A stretch of DNA of 64,000 nt from Thermomicrobiaceae bacterium (lineage in GTDB: Bacteria; Chloroflexota; Chloroflexia; Thermomicrobiales; Thermomicrobiaceae): assembly GCA_014874455.1 (NCBI GenBank), contig JADBJL010000114.1:1-64000 (forward strand), given 5' to 3'. The notes beneath the pieces are model-generated. The model was not told the DNA's origin, did not search any database, and saw nothing but the letters and a program-made list of their open reading frames with translations. A program made the position numbers and the translations under genes. Shown here piece by piece: positions 45,181 to 54,689 of the stretch (positions are counted from its first letter, which is position 1; the number at the start of each line of letters is the position of its first letter).

Positions 45181-45366
45181 ATGCGTGACGACGAGCGCTC
45201 GCTGCACGAACTGCTCCTCGAGCTCGATCGCCTGGAAGAGCTGCGCGAGGATCTGATCGAGTTGGGCATCCACTCGATCGAGGAGTTGGACGCCCGTATC
45301 GAGGAGCTCCACCGGCTCCTCGACCAGTTGAGCAGTGAGCAACCTGATGAGCATGGATCTGTTTGA
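45181..45366 (+). CDS. 61-aa acidic coiled-coil protein
   Basis: Starts at ATG 45181 after GAAGGTGA. Composition is dominated by Leu, Glu, Asp and Arg in heptads ([39 protein letters not shown]), so a helical hairpin or dimeric coiled coil is expected. The phrase [16 protein letters not shown] resembles the small helical proteins that accompany DNA-metabolism genes, but no function is known. Its last codons overlap the start of rarA, implying translational coupling with the replication-repair ATPase. Confidence 0.65.
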   Translation: MRDDERSLHELLLELDRLEELREDLIELGIHSIEELDARIEELHRLLDQLSSEQPDEHGSV

Positions 45367-46729
45367 GGCGAACCGCCGCGAGCAGCTCAGGCGCCGGGCG
45401 CCGCTGGCCGACCGGATGCGCCCCCGCACGCTCGACGAGCTGCTCGGGCAGGAGCGAGTAGTGGGGCCCGGTACGTTGCTCCGACGGGCGATCGAGCAGG
45501 ATCAGCTTAGCTCGCTGATCCTCTGGGGACCGCCGGGCAGCGGCAAGACGACGCTCGCCCGGATCATCGCCAGCGTCACGCGAGCCCACTTCGTGCAGCT
45601 CTCGGCGGTCACCGCCGGGGTGGCCGACCTCCGGCGGGAGGTGCAGCAGGCGGCCGAGCGGCTGGGCATGCACGGGCAGCGTACCATCCTCTTCATCGAC
45701 GAGATCCACCGCTTCAACCGAGCCCAGCAGGACGCGATCCTGCCCTACGTCGAAGACGGCACGATCATCCTGATCGGCGCCACCACCGAGAACCCCTACT
45801 TCGAGGTGAACTCGCCGTTGCTCTCCCGCTCGCGCGTGGTCGTGCTGGAGGCGCTGGGCGACGAGGCCATCCGATCGATCGTCGAGCGGGCACTGGAGGA
45901 CGCCGAGCGCGGGCTCGGCGGGCAAGGGCTGACGATCGAACCAGCGGCGCTCGATCTCCTGGTGAACCTGGCGAACGGCGACGCGCGCTTCGCCCTGAAC
46001 ACGCTGGAGCTGGCAGCGGTCGGCGCGCACGACGGCGTGATCACCGAGCAGCTCGTCCGCGAGGCCGCCATGCAGCGGATGGCGGTCTACGACCGGGTCG
46101 GCGACGCGCACTACGACACCATCTCGGCGCTGCACAAGTCGATCCGCGGCTCGGATCCCGACGCCGCGCTCTACTGGCTGGCGCGGATGCTCGAGCGAGG
46201 CGACGACCCGCTCTATGTCGCTCGGCGGCTGGTACGGGCCGCCTCGGAGGATATCGGCCTAGCCGACCCGCAGGCGCTGGTGGTGGCGATGGCGGCCCAG
46301 CAGGCTGTCCACTTCATCGGCATGCCGGAAGGAGCACTGGCGCTCGCCGAGGCGGCCGTCTATCTGGCGCTGGCGCCGAAGAGTAACGCGCTCTACCAGG
46401 CCTACGGCGCCGCCCAGCGCGACGTGGCCGAGACGCGCAACGACCCGGTGCCCTTGCACCTGCGCAACGCGCCGACGAGGCTGATGCGCGAGCTCGGTTA
46501 CGGACGCGGCTACCGCTACGCCCACGACGAGCCAGGGGCCATCGGTACCCAGCAGTATCTCCCCGAGCGACTTGCCGGCCGGCGATACTACCGCCCGAGC
46601 GGTCGCGGATTCGAGCGCGAGCTGGCCCAGCGGCTCGAAGCGATCGCGCGGCGTCGCGCGCAGGCACGAGAGGAGCGGCATGACCGAGATCTCCGTGAAG
46701 AGGCGTCCGAACAACCGCCGCAACGATGA
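45335..46729 (+). CDS. rarA: Replication-associated recombination protein A, AAA+ ATPase
   Basis: Up to 464 aa. Start candidates are GTG 45335, ATG 45347 and ATG 45353; the conserved part starts at [12 protein letters not shown]. Walker [14 protein letters not shown], Walker [17 protein letters not shown], sensor 1 [21 protein letters not shown]. The C-terminal tetramerisation region includes [29 protein letters not shown] and [15 protein letters not shown], diagnostic of RarA/MgsA/WRNIP1. It acts at stalled replication forks. Its end overlaps rph by 50 nt. Confidence 0.94.
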   Translation: MSNLMSMDLFEANRREQLRRRAPLADRMRPRTLDELLGQERVVGPGTLLRRAIEQDQLSSLILWGPPGSGKTTLARIIASVTRAHFVQLSAVTAGVADLRREVQQAAERLGMHGQRTILFIDEIHRFNRAQQDAILPYVEDGTIILIGATTENPYFEVNSPLLSRSRVVVLEALGDEAIRSIVERALEDAERGLGGQGLTIEPAALDLLVNLANGDARFALNTLELAAVGAHDGVITEQLVREAAMQRMAVYDRVGDAHYDTISALHKSIRGSDPDAALYWLARMLERGDDPLYVARRLVRAASEDIGLADPQALVVAMAAQQAVHFIGMPEGALALAEAAVYLALAPKSNALYQAYGAAQRDVAETRNDPVPLHLRNAPTRLMRELGYGRGYRYAHDEPGAIGTQQYLPERLAGRRYYRPSGRGFERELAQRLEAIARRRAQAREERHDRDLREEASEQPPQR

Positions 46730-47414
46730 GCTGCGCCCGGTCGAGATCATCCCGGGGTATCTGCCGTATGCCGAAGGATCGGCATTCATCGCGCTCGGCC
46801 ATACCCATGTGCTCTGCGCGGCCACGGTGGAGCAGCGCGTCCCGAACTTCCTGCTCGGGAGCGGGCGGGGATGGGTGACAGCGGAGTACGGCATGCTCCC
46901 GCGCAGCAGTCGGGAGCGCATCCCGCGAGAGCGCTCCGGCCCCGGCGGGCGAACGGCGGAGATCCAGCGCCTGATCGGCCGCTCGCTCCGTGCGGCGGTC
47001 GACCTCGACGCGCTGGGGGAGCGGACGATCATCATCGACTGCGACGTGCTCCGGGCCGACGGCGGCACCCGCACAGCGGCGGTAACCGGCGGCTGGGTGG
47101 CGCTGTATCAAGCCCTGCAGGGGCTGGTCTCGGCGGGCGTTCTGCCGCGCTTGCCCATCGTCCGTCAGGTGGCGGCCGCGAGTGTGGGGCTCGTTGCCGG
47201 GGAAGCGAGGCTCGACCTCCAGTACGAGGAAGACAGCGTGGCGGACGTCGACTTGAACGTCGTGATGACCGACCGGGGCGAGTTCATCGAGATCCAGGGA
47301 ACCGCTGAGACCACACCGTTCGGGCGAAGTCACCTCGACGAGTTGCTTGAGCTGGCCGAGCGAGGGATCAGCGAGCTCATGATCGTCCAACGGCGGGTAC
47401 TCGGCCTGGGATAG
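46680..47414 (+). CDS. rph: Ribonuclease PH
   Basis: 244 aa from ATG 46680 (GAGAGGAG upstream). [16 protein letters not shown], then [43 protein letters not shown], and [18 protein letters not shown] are the family's conserved blocks; the last contains phosphate- and RNA-contacting Arg residues. [23 protein letters not shown] holds the catalytic Asp. A phosphorolytic 3'-5' exonuclease that trims tRNA precursors. It overlaps rarA by 50 nt in another frame. No dITP/XTP pyrophosphatase gene follows, unlike in many bacteria. Confidence 0.96.
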   Translation: MTEISVKRRPNNRRNDELRPVEIIPGYLPYAEGSAFIALGHTHVLCAATVEQRVPNFLLGSGRGWVTAEYGMLPRSSRERIPRERSGPGGRTAEIQRLIGRSLRAAVDLDALGERTIIIDCDVLRADGGTRTAAVTGGWVALYQALQGLVSAGVLPRLPIVRQVAAASVGLVAGEARLDLQYEEDSVADVDLNVVMTDRGEFIEIQGTAETTPFGRSHLDELLELAERGISELMIVQRRVLGLG

Positions 47415-47509
47415 AGCGGTTCTACACGCCCGCCAGGTGGAGCTCGAGGCAGTACCCCGCTGTCGCTCCTGCTTGGCCCGGACGGTCTCTCCCGGGTCGG
47501 AGGTCGATG

Positions 47510-48115
47510 TCAGCCCGTCTCGATGTAGCCCTTGGTGGTGGGTAACTGCTGGCCACGACGAGGGTCGAGCTGGGTCGCCGCGTCGAGGGCGCGGCCGAGC
47601 GCCTTGAAGACGGCCTCGACCTGGTGGTGCGAGTTGCTACCGTACAGCGTCACCAGGTGGAGGTTCATCCTGGCCTCGTGGGCGACGGTCTCCAAGAAGT
47701 GACGCACCAGGTCGGTGTCGAGCTGGCCGAACGGCTGCGGCAGGAACGGCTCTCGCTGGACGTAGTAGCCTCTGCCACCGAGGTCGACCGCCACGTGCGC
47801 CAGTGCCTCGTCCATCGTGACGGCGGCATCGCCCATACGTTGGATGCCTCGCCGGTCGCCGAGCGCCTCGCGGAGCGCCTGCCCGAGGCAGATCGCCACG
47901 TCCTCCGTGGTGTGGTGTGGGTCGATGTGCAGGTCTCCCTGTGCCTGGACAGTCAGGTCGAAGAGCCCGTGGCGGGCGAAGAGGGCCAGCGCGTGGTCGA
48001 GCGCGCCGATGCCGGTCGTGATGTCGGCCTGGCCCGAGCCGTCGAGCACCAGCGAGACCACTACCGAGGTCTCGCCAGTCGTCCGCTCGATCCTGGCCTG
48101 CCGCGGTGCGCTCAT
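47510..48115 (-). CDS. hisB: Imidazoleglycerol-phosphate dehydratase
   Basis: 201 aa, the monofunctional form without the N-terminal phosphatase seen in Escherichia coli. Metal-binding His clusters are intact: [34 protein letters not shown], and the C-terminal [15 protein letters not shown]. It removes water from imidazole glycerol phosphate, step 6 of His synthesis. ATG 48115 overlaps the hisC stop (TCATGAGC). The hisC-hisB pair is detached from any other his genes in this window. Confidence 0.95.
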   Translation of the reverse strand: MSAPRQARIERTTGETSVVVSLVLDGSGQADITTGIGALDHALALFARHGLFDLTVQAQGDLHIDPHHTTEDVAICLGQALREALGDRRGIQRMGDAAVTMDEALAHVAVDLGGRGYYVQREPFLPQPFGQLDTDLVRHFLETVAHEARMNLHLVTLYGSNSHHQVEAVFKALGRALDAATQLDPRRGQQLPTTKGYIETG

Positions 48116-49221
48116 GATGCGACCTCGGCCGCGATCTCGCGCAGAGCCTGGAGGAGCCGGTCGGTGTGTTCGGGTAGCCCCACGGTGATGCGCAGGTACG
48201 GGCGTAACAACGGGTCGTCGTACTTGCGGACGAGGATGCCCCGCGCGAGCAAGCGGCGATGCACGTCGTGGGCGTCGCCGCGGGTCACGTGGACGAGGAT
48301 AAAGTTGCCGCGCGACGGGTATGGCCGCAAGAAGTCGAGACGCCGCAGGCCGCGGAAGAGCCGCCCTCGCTCGAGGCGGATCCGGATGACCTTCTGCATT
48401 TGGACTGAAAGATCGGCAAGCGCTGCCTCGATGGCGCGCAGAGCGAGGACGTTCACGTTGAACGGGGGCTTGACCCGCCAGAGCGCCTCCGCGAGTACAG
48501 GCGGGAAGATCCCGTAGCCGATGCGGAGCCCGGCGAGTCCGGCCCACTTGCTGAAGGTACGCAGCACCACAAGGTTCTCGAATTCCCGGCCCAGTGGCAA
48601 AAGGGTTCGGCCGGCGAACTCGTAGTACGCCTCGTCCAGCACGACCAGCACGCCGGTGCGGAGCAGGCGCACAAGTTGCTGGGAGGTCACCAGCTTGCCG
48701 GTGGGGTTGTTGGGCGAGGCGAGGAACACCAGCTTCGTCCGCTCGCTGATCGCCGCCTCGATCTGGGCGACGTCCAGCTCGAAGTCGTCGAGACGCGGCA
48801 CGGCACGCACTGTGGCGCCGAAGAGCGGCGGCCGGGCCAGATAGACCCCGAACGTCGGCACCGGGACGATCACCTCGTCGCCGGGCTCGATCGTCGCCAG
48901 CAGGAGCAGGTCGATCAACTCGTCAGAGCCGTTGCCGACGATGATCTGGCCCACCTCGACGCCGGTGTAGGCTGAGAGTGCCCGGCGTGCCGCTTCCTGC
49001 GCGGCATCGGGGTACAGGTGGTAGTGGTCAGGGCGGGTCAGGACGTCGAGCACGCGCGGCGAGGGGCCGTAGGGGTTCTCGTTGGCGTCGAGCTTGATCA
49101 GGGAATCCAGTGGAAGGCCGGTTTCGCGCGCGACCGACTCCAGGCTCTCGACGGGCCGGTAGCCTGAGAGCTCGCGTACCACCCGGCGAACCAGCTCGCG
49201 TTCAGCGGCGATGCGCCTCAC
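48112..49221 (-). CDS. hisC: Histidinol-phosphate aminotransferase
   Basis: 369 aa from GTG 49221 (AAAGGAT upstream); longer frames are unconvincing. Class I/II aminotransferase fold: [14 protein letters not shown] at the N-terminus, [30 protein letters not shown], and [16 protein letters not shown], where the Lys binds pyridoxal phosphate. RGNFILVHV and LRITVG carry substrate-phosphate Arg contacts. It transfers the amino group from Glu to imidazoleacetol phosphate. Divergent from the carboxypeptidase gene. Confidence 0.93.
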   Translation of the reverse strand: MRRIAAERELVRRVVRELSGYRPVESLESVARETGLPLDSLIKLDANENPYGPSPRVLDVLTRPDHYHLYPDAAQEAARRALSAYTGVEVGQIIVGNGSDELIDLLLLATIEPGDEVIVPVPTFGVYLARPPLFGATVRAVPRLDDFELDVAQIEAAISERTKLVFLASPNNPTGKLVTSQQLVRLLRTGVLVVLDEAYYEFAGRTLLPLGREFENLVVLRTFSKWAGLAGLRIGYGIFPPVLAEALWRVKPPFNVNVLALRAIEAALADLSVQMQKVIRIRLERGRLFRGLRRLDFLRPYPSRGNFILVHVTRGDAHDVHRRLLARGILVRKYDDPLLRPYLRITVGLPEHTDRLLQALREIAAEVAS

Positions 49222-49315
49222 TGCTCGCCTATCCTTTCCCGGTGTATCCCACCCGACCGCCGTTTCCCCCGGCCAGTACAATCGCGTCGGGGCGCCAGCA
49301 GGTGCAGGGTACACC

Positions 49316-50629
49316 ATGATCGTGGACGGCGGCCAGCGGCGAGACATGGATCGACGGCCCACAGCAGGGAAACGCCTGCTCTCACTTGCGCTGGTTCTCG
49401 TGGCGCTCTGCGCGGCGCTCTCGCCAGGCTGGCCGAGAACCGGGAGCGCGGCGGCTGAGGTCGTGGAGCCGCTGGGTTTTCCCTTCGCGCGGTCACCCGC
49501 TCTCGCGCTGTCCACATCAGACATCGTACCACCGGCCAGCGCGCTGCATCGGACAGCACCGCAGCGCCCTGACGGGCGCTCGTGGCGCCCGTTCGCCTCG
49601 GTGCCTGAACCACCTCGCTTGACGGCGAAAGCAGCGCTCGCCGTTGACCTGACGAACGAGGCGCTCCTCTACGCAGATCACGCGGACGACCCGCTCCCGC
49701 CGGCCAGCACGACCAAGATCGTCACCGCGCTGGTCGTCGAGCGCACGCTCGACCTCGACGAGGTGGTCGAGGTCGAGGCTAGCGACCTCGTGGATTCCAC
49801 GGTCTATGCCAACATGGGCCTGGTACCTGGGGATCGGCTCTCCGTCGAGGGGCTGCTCACCGGACTGCTCGTCGCGTCGGCTGGCGACGCGGCCAACGCG
49901 CTGGCCAGAGCTACCGGGCAGCGGTTGGGAGCGCCGACCGAGGCCGCGGCACGGCAGCGCTTCGTCGCCGAGATGAACCGGCTGGCGCGGGAGCTGGGCA
50001 TGCGCAATTCCTGGTTCGTCGCCGCCGATGGTCGCGATATGCCAGGGCAGGTGGTGACGGCACGCGATCTGGCGATCGCGACCGAAGCGCTGTTCCAGGT
50101 GCCAGCACTGGAGCGGATCGTCTCGCTGCCGCTCGCTACCGTGCCTGTCGAGGGGCTCAACGCCCGGGAGATCACCGTCTACAGCACGAACCAGATGCTT
50201 GCGCTCCCAGGCGTGCATGGGGTCAAGACCGGAACCACCCCAGCGGCCGGGCAGTGCCTCGTCGCCGCAGTCTGGCGGGGTGACGCGCGCGTCGTCACCG
50301 TGGTGCTCGGGAGCCAAGATCGCTATGCCGATACGCAGGCGTTGCTCGACTGGCTCGACCGGCACTTTACCTGGCTGCGAGTGGCGCCCGATGGAGGATA
50401 CGAGCCGCTCGACGTTGCCCTGCGCGAGCGGGGCCTGGCGCTAGCGACGAGCCGAACCCTGCTCCTGAGCACCGAGGATGCCGCGGCGCTGGAGGTGAGG
50501 TTGGAAGAAAGCGCGGAGCAGGCCAAGACTGCGCGGCAGCAACGAGGTACAGTAGTATTGCTGGTGAGAGGTCACGAAGTCCTCCGGCTGCCCCTGTACG
50601 CGGCGGATCGGTTTGCGCCGACGTCTTGA
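49316..50629 (+). CDS. D-alanyl-D-alanine carboxypeptidase (S11, DacF-like) with altered SxN motif
   Basis: 437 aa from ATG 49316 (49346 is possible). Signal segment 20-45. Catalytic S131-T-T-K134 and K304-T-G306 are intact. The second active-site triad, normally S-x-N, reads S188-A-G190 (VASAGDAANAL), so Asn is replaced. S11 enzymes cleave the terminal D-Ala from peptidoglycan stem peptides outside the membrane. The C-terminal ~90 residues (LDWLDRHFTWLRVAPDGG onward) form the usual beta-rich domain, but no amphipathic anchor helix is seen. A TACAAT (49277-49282) is the likely -10. Whether the altered triad affects activity is unknown. Confidence 0.87.
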   Translation: MIVDGGQRRDMDRRPTAGKRLLSLALVLVALCAALSPGWPRTGSAAAEVVEPLGFPFARSPALALSTSDIVPPASALHRTAPQRPDGRSWRPFASVPEPPRLTAKAALAVDLTNEALLYADHADDPLPPASTTKIVTALVVERTLDLDEVVEVEASDLVDSTVYANMGLVPGDRLSVEGLLTGLLVASAGDAANALARATGQRLGAPTEAAARQRFVAEMNRLARELGMRNSWFVAADGRDMPGQVVTARDLAIATEALFQVPALERIVSLPLATVPVEGLNAREITVYSTNQMLALPGVHGVKTGTTPAAGQCLVAAVWRGDARVVTVVLGSQDRYADTQALLDWLDRHFTWLRVAPDGGYEPLDVALRERGLALATSRTLLLSTEDAAALEVRLEESAEQAKTARQQRGTVVLLVRGHEVLRLPLYAADRFAPTS

Positions 50630-50664
50630 GGGCCGCGTGGGATGAGGCAACAGGAGCGCACGCG

Positions 50665-51561
50665 GTGGAGCGGCGGCTGCAGCGCGTCCTCGCCGAGCAT
50701 GGCGTAGCGTCGCGCCGCAAAGCGGAAGAGCTGATTCGAGCGGGCCGCGTCTCGGTCGACGGGACGGTTGTCCGTGACATGGGCGTGCGCGTCGATCCCG
50801 AGCGGCAGGATATCCGAGTCGATGGCCGGCCGCTGCGGCCGCAGCGACGGCGCTACATCGTCCTGCACAAGCCGGTCGGTTACATAACGACGACGAGCGA
50901 CGAGCGCGGCCGGCGAACGGTACTCGAACTCGTTGGCGTGCCGGAGCGGGTGGTGCCGGTCGGCCGCCTCGACCGCGACAGCTCGGGGCTGCTCCTGCTC
51001 AGTAACGATGGCGACCTGATCTATCGCATCACCCACCCTCGCTACGAGCTGGAGAAGGAGTACGAGGTGCTGGTCGACGGTTTCCCGCCGCCGAGTGTGG
51101 TCGAGCAGCTCCGGCGGGGGGTGACCGTCGATGGGCGCCCGGTGGCCGTGCGCTCGATCGAGCCGATCCGCACTGAGGAAGCGGGTACGGTCTTTCGGGT
51201 GGTGATCCACGAGGGGCGGAACCGGATCGTTCGGCGGATGTTCGAGCGCGTAGGGTATCCTGTGCTGCGGCTGGTGCGGATCCGGATCGGCCCGCTGCGA
51301 CTGGACGGGATGCCGCCTGGGGCCTGGCGCGACTTGACGCCTGGTGAGTTGGAGGCCCTCTTTCGCGCCGTCGGCCTGAGGCCGCCGCAACAGGGCGGTT
51401 CCGGTGCGTCGGGAAGACGTGCTGGCGGCAGGCGGCCAGGTGCAGGGGCCAGGCGCGACTTCGGTGGAGTGGAGCGTGGGGCTAGAGGAGTGTCGCGACG
51501 CCCCGATCGTCGTCGCGATCGACGGGCCGGGCGGGGCCGGGAAGAGCACCGTCGCGGCTGA
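50665..51561 (+). CDS. rluB: Pseudouridine synthase RsuA/RluB family
   Basis: 298 aa from GTG 50665 (CAGGAG upstream; TTG 50626 is a weaker option). An S4 RNA-binding domain (RLQRVLAEHGVASRRKAEELI, about 3-50) precedes the catalytic domain with VPVGRLDRDSSGLLLLSNDGD (catalytic Asp). HPRYELEKEYEVLVDG and IHEGRNRIVRRMFERVGYPVLRL follow. Most likely RluB, which modifies 23S rRNA position 2605, although RsuA/RluF relatives look alike. The last ~60 residues are Gly/Arg-rich and are encoded where the frame overlaps cmk by 86 nt. Confidence 0.87.
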   Translation: MERRLQRVLAEHGVASRRKAEELIRAGRVSVDGTVVRDMGVRVDPERQDIRVDGRPLRPQRRRYIVLHKPVGYITTTSDERGRRTVLELVGVPERVVPVGRLDRDSSGLLLLSNDGDLIYRITHPRYELEKEYEVLVDGFPPPSVVEQLRRGVTVDGRPVAVRSIEPIRTEEAGTVFRVVIHEGRNRIVRRMFERVGYPVLRLVRIRIGPLRLDGMPPGAWRDLTPGELEALFRAVGLRPPQQGGSGASGRRAGGRRPGAGARRDFGGVERGARGVSRRPDRRRDRRAGRGREEHRRG

Positions 51562-52204
51562 GGTAGCCCGCCGGATCGGTGGGTTGTACTTCGACACCGG
51601 AATCGTCTATCGCGCCCTCGCACTCATTGCGCTGGAGAACGGCGTCGCGCTCGACGATGAGGCGACGCTCGCGAAGCTGGCGCGTGAGCTGCGGATCCGG
51701 GTGTCGCCGCCGTCGAAGCAGGATGGCCGGCTGTACGATGTCTGGCTGGACGATCGCGATGTCACCTGGGCTATCCGGACGCCGGAGATCGACCGTGCGG
51801 CGTCGCAGGTCGCTGCCTATCGCGAGGTGCGCTCGGCGCTGCTCGAGCTGCAGCGCGAGATCGGGCGATCGGGGCGAGTCGTGATGGCGGGGCGCGATAT
51901 CGGGACAGTGGTCATGCCCGATGCGCCGGTGAAAGTCTGGCTCGACGCAAGCTTGGAGGAGCGTGCCCGGAGACGACAGCGCGACCTGGCCGCTCGCGGC
52001 GTCATGGCCTCGCTGGAGGAGGTCAAAGCCGAGCTGGCCGAGCGCGACCGGCGCGATCGGGAGCGCGCGGTGGCACCGATGCGCCCGGCAGAAGACGCGG
52101 TGGTGATCGATACCGATGGGCGGAGCGTCGAGGAGGTCGTCGAGCTGGTGCTCAGGCTGATCGAGGAGCGGTGCGGCTGTGCGCGACATGTCCGGCATCC
52201 CTGA
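51476..52204 (+). CDS. cmk: Cytidylate kinase
   Basis: 242 aa from GTG 51476 (GGAG upstream); 51464 is also possible. P-loop VVAIDGPGGAGKSTVA near the N-terminus; LYFDTGIVYRALAL is the CMP-binding segment. VVMAGRDIGTVVMPDAPVKVWLDA and ERARRRQRDL are conserved, and RDRRDRERAVAPMRPAEDAVVIDTDG is the typical C-terminal block. It phosphorylates CMP and dCMP. The gene lies inside an overlapping chain, sharing 86 nt with rluB and 26 nt with plsC, the common rluB-cmk-plsC order. Confidence 0.94.
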   Translation: MGLEECRDAPIVVAIDGPGGAGKSTVAAEVARRIGGLYFDTGIVYRALALIALENGVALDDEATLAKLARELRIRVSPPSKQDGRLYDVWLDDRDVTWAIRTPEIDRAASQVAAYREVRSALLELQREIGRSGRVVMAGRDIGTVVMPDAPVKVWLDASLEERARRRQRDLAARGVMASLEEVKAELAERDRRDRERAVAPMRPAEDAVVIDTDGRSVEEVVELVLRLIEERCGCARHVRHP

Positions 52205-52961
52205 AGCCTGGCGACTCTCGCCCAGGCGCCGGCTGAAGACGCTCATCTTCAAGACCGCGCGCCTGTTCGTCGTGCCCGCCCTGCGACTGCTGATCCGTTT
52301 CCGCATCGAAGGGCTCGAGCACGTGCCGCCGGTCGGGCCGGCGCTCGTCGTGGCCAACCACCTCCACAACGCCGACCCGGTGTTGATCATCGCCGCCTAT
52401 ACCCGGCCGGTGCTCTTCATGGCGAAGAAAGAACTCTTCAGCGTCCCGGTGATCCGCTGGTTCGTCCGCCAGTCCGGCGCCTTCCCGGTGGATCGCGGCA
52501 AGCCTGACCGGTCAGCGCTGCGCCACGCCGAGAAACTTCTATCGGAAGGCATGCTGGTCGGCATCTTCCCGGAAGGGACGCGGAGCATCACCGGCGGCCT
52601 CACCGCACCGCACCCTGGTGTCGCGCTGCTGGCGCTGCGAGCCGGTGTTCCAGTCATCCCGACCGCGATCTGGGGCACGGAGGTACTGCCGTTCAACGGT
52701 TACAAGGGCCGGGTGCGTGGCCGGGGTTGGCCGCGTGTCACGGTGCGCATAGGCCAGCCCTTCCTGATCGCGACGCGAGACGAAGCCGGGCAACGCCGGG
52801 ATCTGGACGAGGTGGCGGAAGAGATCATGCTGGCGATCGCCCGGCTGCTGCCGCCGCAGTACCGCGGCGTCTATGCCGACCATCCGGCGCTCCGGGAGCA
52901 GGGGCATGCGCCTGGTGTCCTGCGGCCGGCCCCCGCTGGGAGCGCGACGGAGACCAGATGA
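52179..52961 (+). CDS. plsC: 1-acyl-sn-glycerol-3-phosphate acyltransferase
   Basis: 260 aa, GTG 52179 (ATG 52188 possible). Acyltransferase motifs: NHLHNADPV (HxxxxD catalytic dyad, H in VANHLHNAD), FPVDRG, GIFPEGTRS (glycerol-phosphate binding), and VPVIPTAIWGTE. The N-terminal LRLLIRFRIEG helix is the usual membrane-associated start. It makes phosphatidic acid from lysophosphatidate and acyl donor at the inner membrane face. The tail after ~235 is Pro/Ala-rich. It overlaps cmk by 26 nt and the acetyltransferase gene by four. Confidence 0.9.
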   Translation: MRDMSGIPEAWRLSPRRRLKTLIFKTARLFVVPALRLLIRFRIEGLEHVPPVGPALVVANHLHNADPVLIIAAYTRPVLFMAKKELFSVPVIRWFVRQSGAFPVDRGKPDRSALRHAEKLLSEGMLVGIFPEGTRSITGGLTAPHPGVALLALRAGVPVIPTAIWGTEVLPFNGYKGRVRGRGWPRVTVRIGQPFLIATRDEAGQRRDLDEVAEEIMLAIARLLPPQYRGVYADHPALREQGHAPGVLRPAPAGSATETR

Positions 52962-53566
52962 GCCAGCCTCCCCCTCAAGAAGCGCGGCTCTCCTCGGCGG
53001 GAGAGCCAGCCGGGCCGCTCTACACCTGGTGGCGAGGCGACCCGCTCCCCACGCTCCCTGTGCTACCCGGCCTCGCGATCGAGCTCGCGCGCGAGCTCGA
53101 CCTGCTCGCCGAGCTGAGCGGCCTCCCTGTAAGTGAGGTGCAGGCTCGCCTCGATGCTGGGCACCGGCCTTACCTGGCGCGGCTGGACGGCGCGCCGGTC
53201 GCGTACGGCTGGGTGGCCACCAGGGCTGCGTCCATCGGCGCACTGGGCATCTCCTTCTCGGTGCCGCGAGGGACCCGCTACCTGGGGGACTTCGTCACGC
53301 TGCCGCGCTGGCGCGGCCGAGGCATCTACCCGCGCCTGTTGCGGGCTATCCTGAAGCGAGAGGGAGAAGCCGACCGGTTCTGGATCGGCCATGATACCCC
53401 CAATGTCGCTTCGGCTCGCGGCATTCTCAAGGCCGGATTCACGAGAGTTGGAGAGATCTACCGGTTGCCAGACGGGTCGTTTGGGGTGGTTGCGGCCGAC
53501 TCGCTCGAGCGGGCGCGGGCCGGGGCGGCCCTGCTCGGCATCCGCCTGCTAGAGGCCGGGCAGTGA
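52958..53566 (+). CDS. GNAT-family acetyltransferase
   Basis: 202 aa, start overlapping plsC (ATGA). The acetyl-CoA site is LGDFVTLPRWRGRGIYPRLLRAILK, matching the GNAT motif A (R/Q-x-x-G-x-G/A). ISFSVPRGTRYLGDF is the preceding beta-4. Residues 165-185 (ASARGILKAGFTRVGEIY) complete the fold. The first ~70 residues are unusual, with a Pro-rich opening (SQPPPQEARL) and a helical segment (ELARELDLLAELSGLPVSEVQARL). Substrate unknown. End of the rluB-cmk-plsC chain. Confidence 0.82.
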   Translation: MSQPPPQEARLSSAGEPAGPLYTWWRGDPLPTLPVLPGLAIELARELDLLAELSGLPVSEVQARLDAGHRPYLARLDGAPVAYGWVATRAASIGALGISFSVPRGTRYLGDFVTLPRWRGRGIYPRLLRAILKREGEADRFWIGHDTPNVASARGILKAGFTRVGEIYRLPDGSFGVVAADSLERARAGAALLGIRLLEAGQ

Positions 53567-53672
53567 CGTGAGCCCGGTGCTTCTCCGCTCGTCGCTTCCG
53601 TGCCTCGCCCGTTCGTGCTAGGCTACGCCCGGCGTCGGGCCGCAGGCTATGCAGGGAGGAGCGAAGGCAACA

Positions 53673-54665
53673 GTGCGCATCGACGTGCACACGCATTTCT
53701 ACCCCTCGGGGTACCTGGCGGAGATCCAGCGCCACAGCGACCACGCAACGGTCGGTGTCGACGACACAGGCCAGCTCGTGCTCCACTACGCCGGTGACTA
53801 CAATGTGCTGGCTCCCGCGCACCACTCGATCGAGGCACGACTGGCCGACATGGCGGCAGCCGGGATCGACCTCTCGGTGATGTCGCTGACCACGCCGGGG
53901 GTACACGTCGAGCGCCCGGAGCGTGGCGTTTCCCTGTCGCGGCTCGTCAACGACGAGTATGCCGACCTGCAGCGCCGGTACCCGGATCGCTTCCGGTTCT
54001 TCGCCACGCTCCCGCTGCAGGCGCCGGACGAGGCGGCGAAGGAGCTGGAGCGGGCGGTGCGCCAGCTCGGGCTCGTCGGCGCCATGATCTTCTCGAACGT
54101 CAACGGCGAGCCGGTCGATCTCCCCAAGTTCTGGCCGATCTACGAGGCAGCCGAGGCGCTAGGCGCGCCGATCGTCGTCCACCCGACGGCGCCGGCCTTC
54201 GCCGAGTACTTGAGCGAGTACCGCTTGGTGGCATTGCTCGGCTTCGCCTACGACACCACCATGGTGGCGGTGCGGATGGTGCTCGGCGGTGTGCTCGACC
54301 GCTTCCCTGGCCTGACGCTGATCCAGACTCACCTCGGTGGGGTGCTCCCGTACCTGGCTGAGCGGGTGCAGCGTGGCTATGCCGTCTACCCCGAGCTGAA
54401 GGGGAGGCTCCGGCGCACGCCGATGGAGTACTTCCGCGAGATGTACCTCGATACGGTGCTCTTCGACCCGGACTGTCTGAAGCTGGGGCTGGCCTTCGCT
54501 GGTGAAGACCGGCTGCTGCTGGGCAGCGATCATCCCCACCAGGTCGGCGACCTGTTCAAAGCTGTCCGGGTGATCGAGGAGCTTCCGGTGGAGCCAGCGA
54601 CCAGGGAGAAGATCCTGAGTGGCAACGCCCGGCGCCTCTTCAAGCTCGGGCCAGCGGCGGCCTGA
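53673..54665 (+). CDS. Amidohydrolase-2 family protein, ACMSD-like decarboxylase
   Basis: 330 aa from GTG 53673, which gives the family start MRIDVHTHFYP; ATG 53649 would place the GGAGGAG site inside the gene. Metal ligands: HTHFYP (residues 6-11), a His in APIVVHPTAP, and HLGG in LTLIQTHLGGVLPYLAE. The Asp is in LLLGSDHPHQVGD. The pattern fits the aminocarboxymuconate-semialdehyde decarboxylase subfamily, zinc enzymes that decarboxylate or hydrate aromatic ring-cleavage products. The true substrate is open. It is followed after 24 nt by a gamma-glutamyltransferase. Confidence 0.85.
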   Translation: MRIDVHTHFYPSGYLAEIQRHSDHATVGVDDTGQLVLHYAGDYNVLAPAHHSIEARLADMAAAGIDLSVMSLTTPGVHVERPERGVSLSRLVNDEYADLQRRYPDRFRFFATLPLQAPDEAAKELERAVRQLGLVGAMIFSNVNGEPVDLPKFWPIYEAAEALGAPIVVHPTAPAFAEYLSEYRLVALLGFAYDTTMVAVRMVLGGVLDRFPGLTLIQTHLGGVLPYLAERVQRGYAVYPELKGRLRRTPMEYFREMYLDTVLFDPDCLKLGLAFAGEDRLLLGSDHPHQVGDLFKAVRVIEELPVEPATREKILSGNARRLFKLGPAAA

Positions 54666-54689
54666 AGGGGGCATGGGAGGGAGGACACC

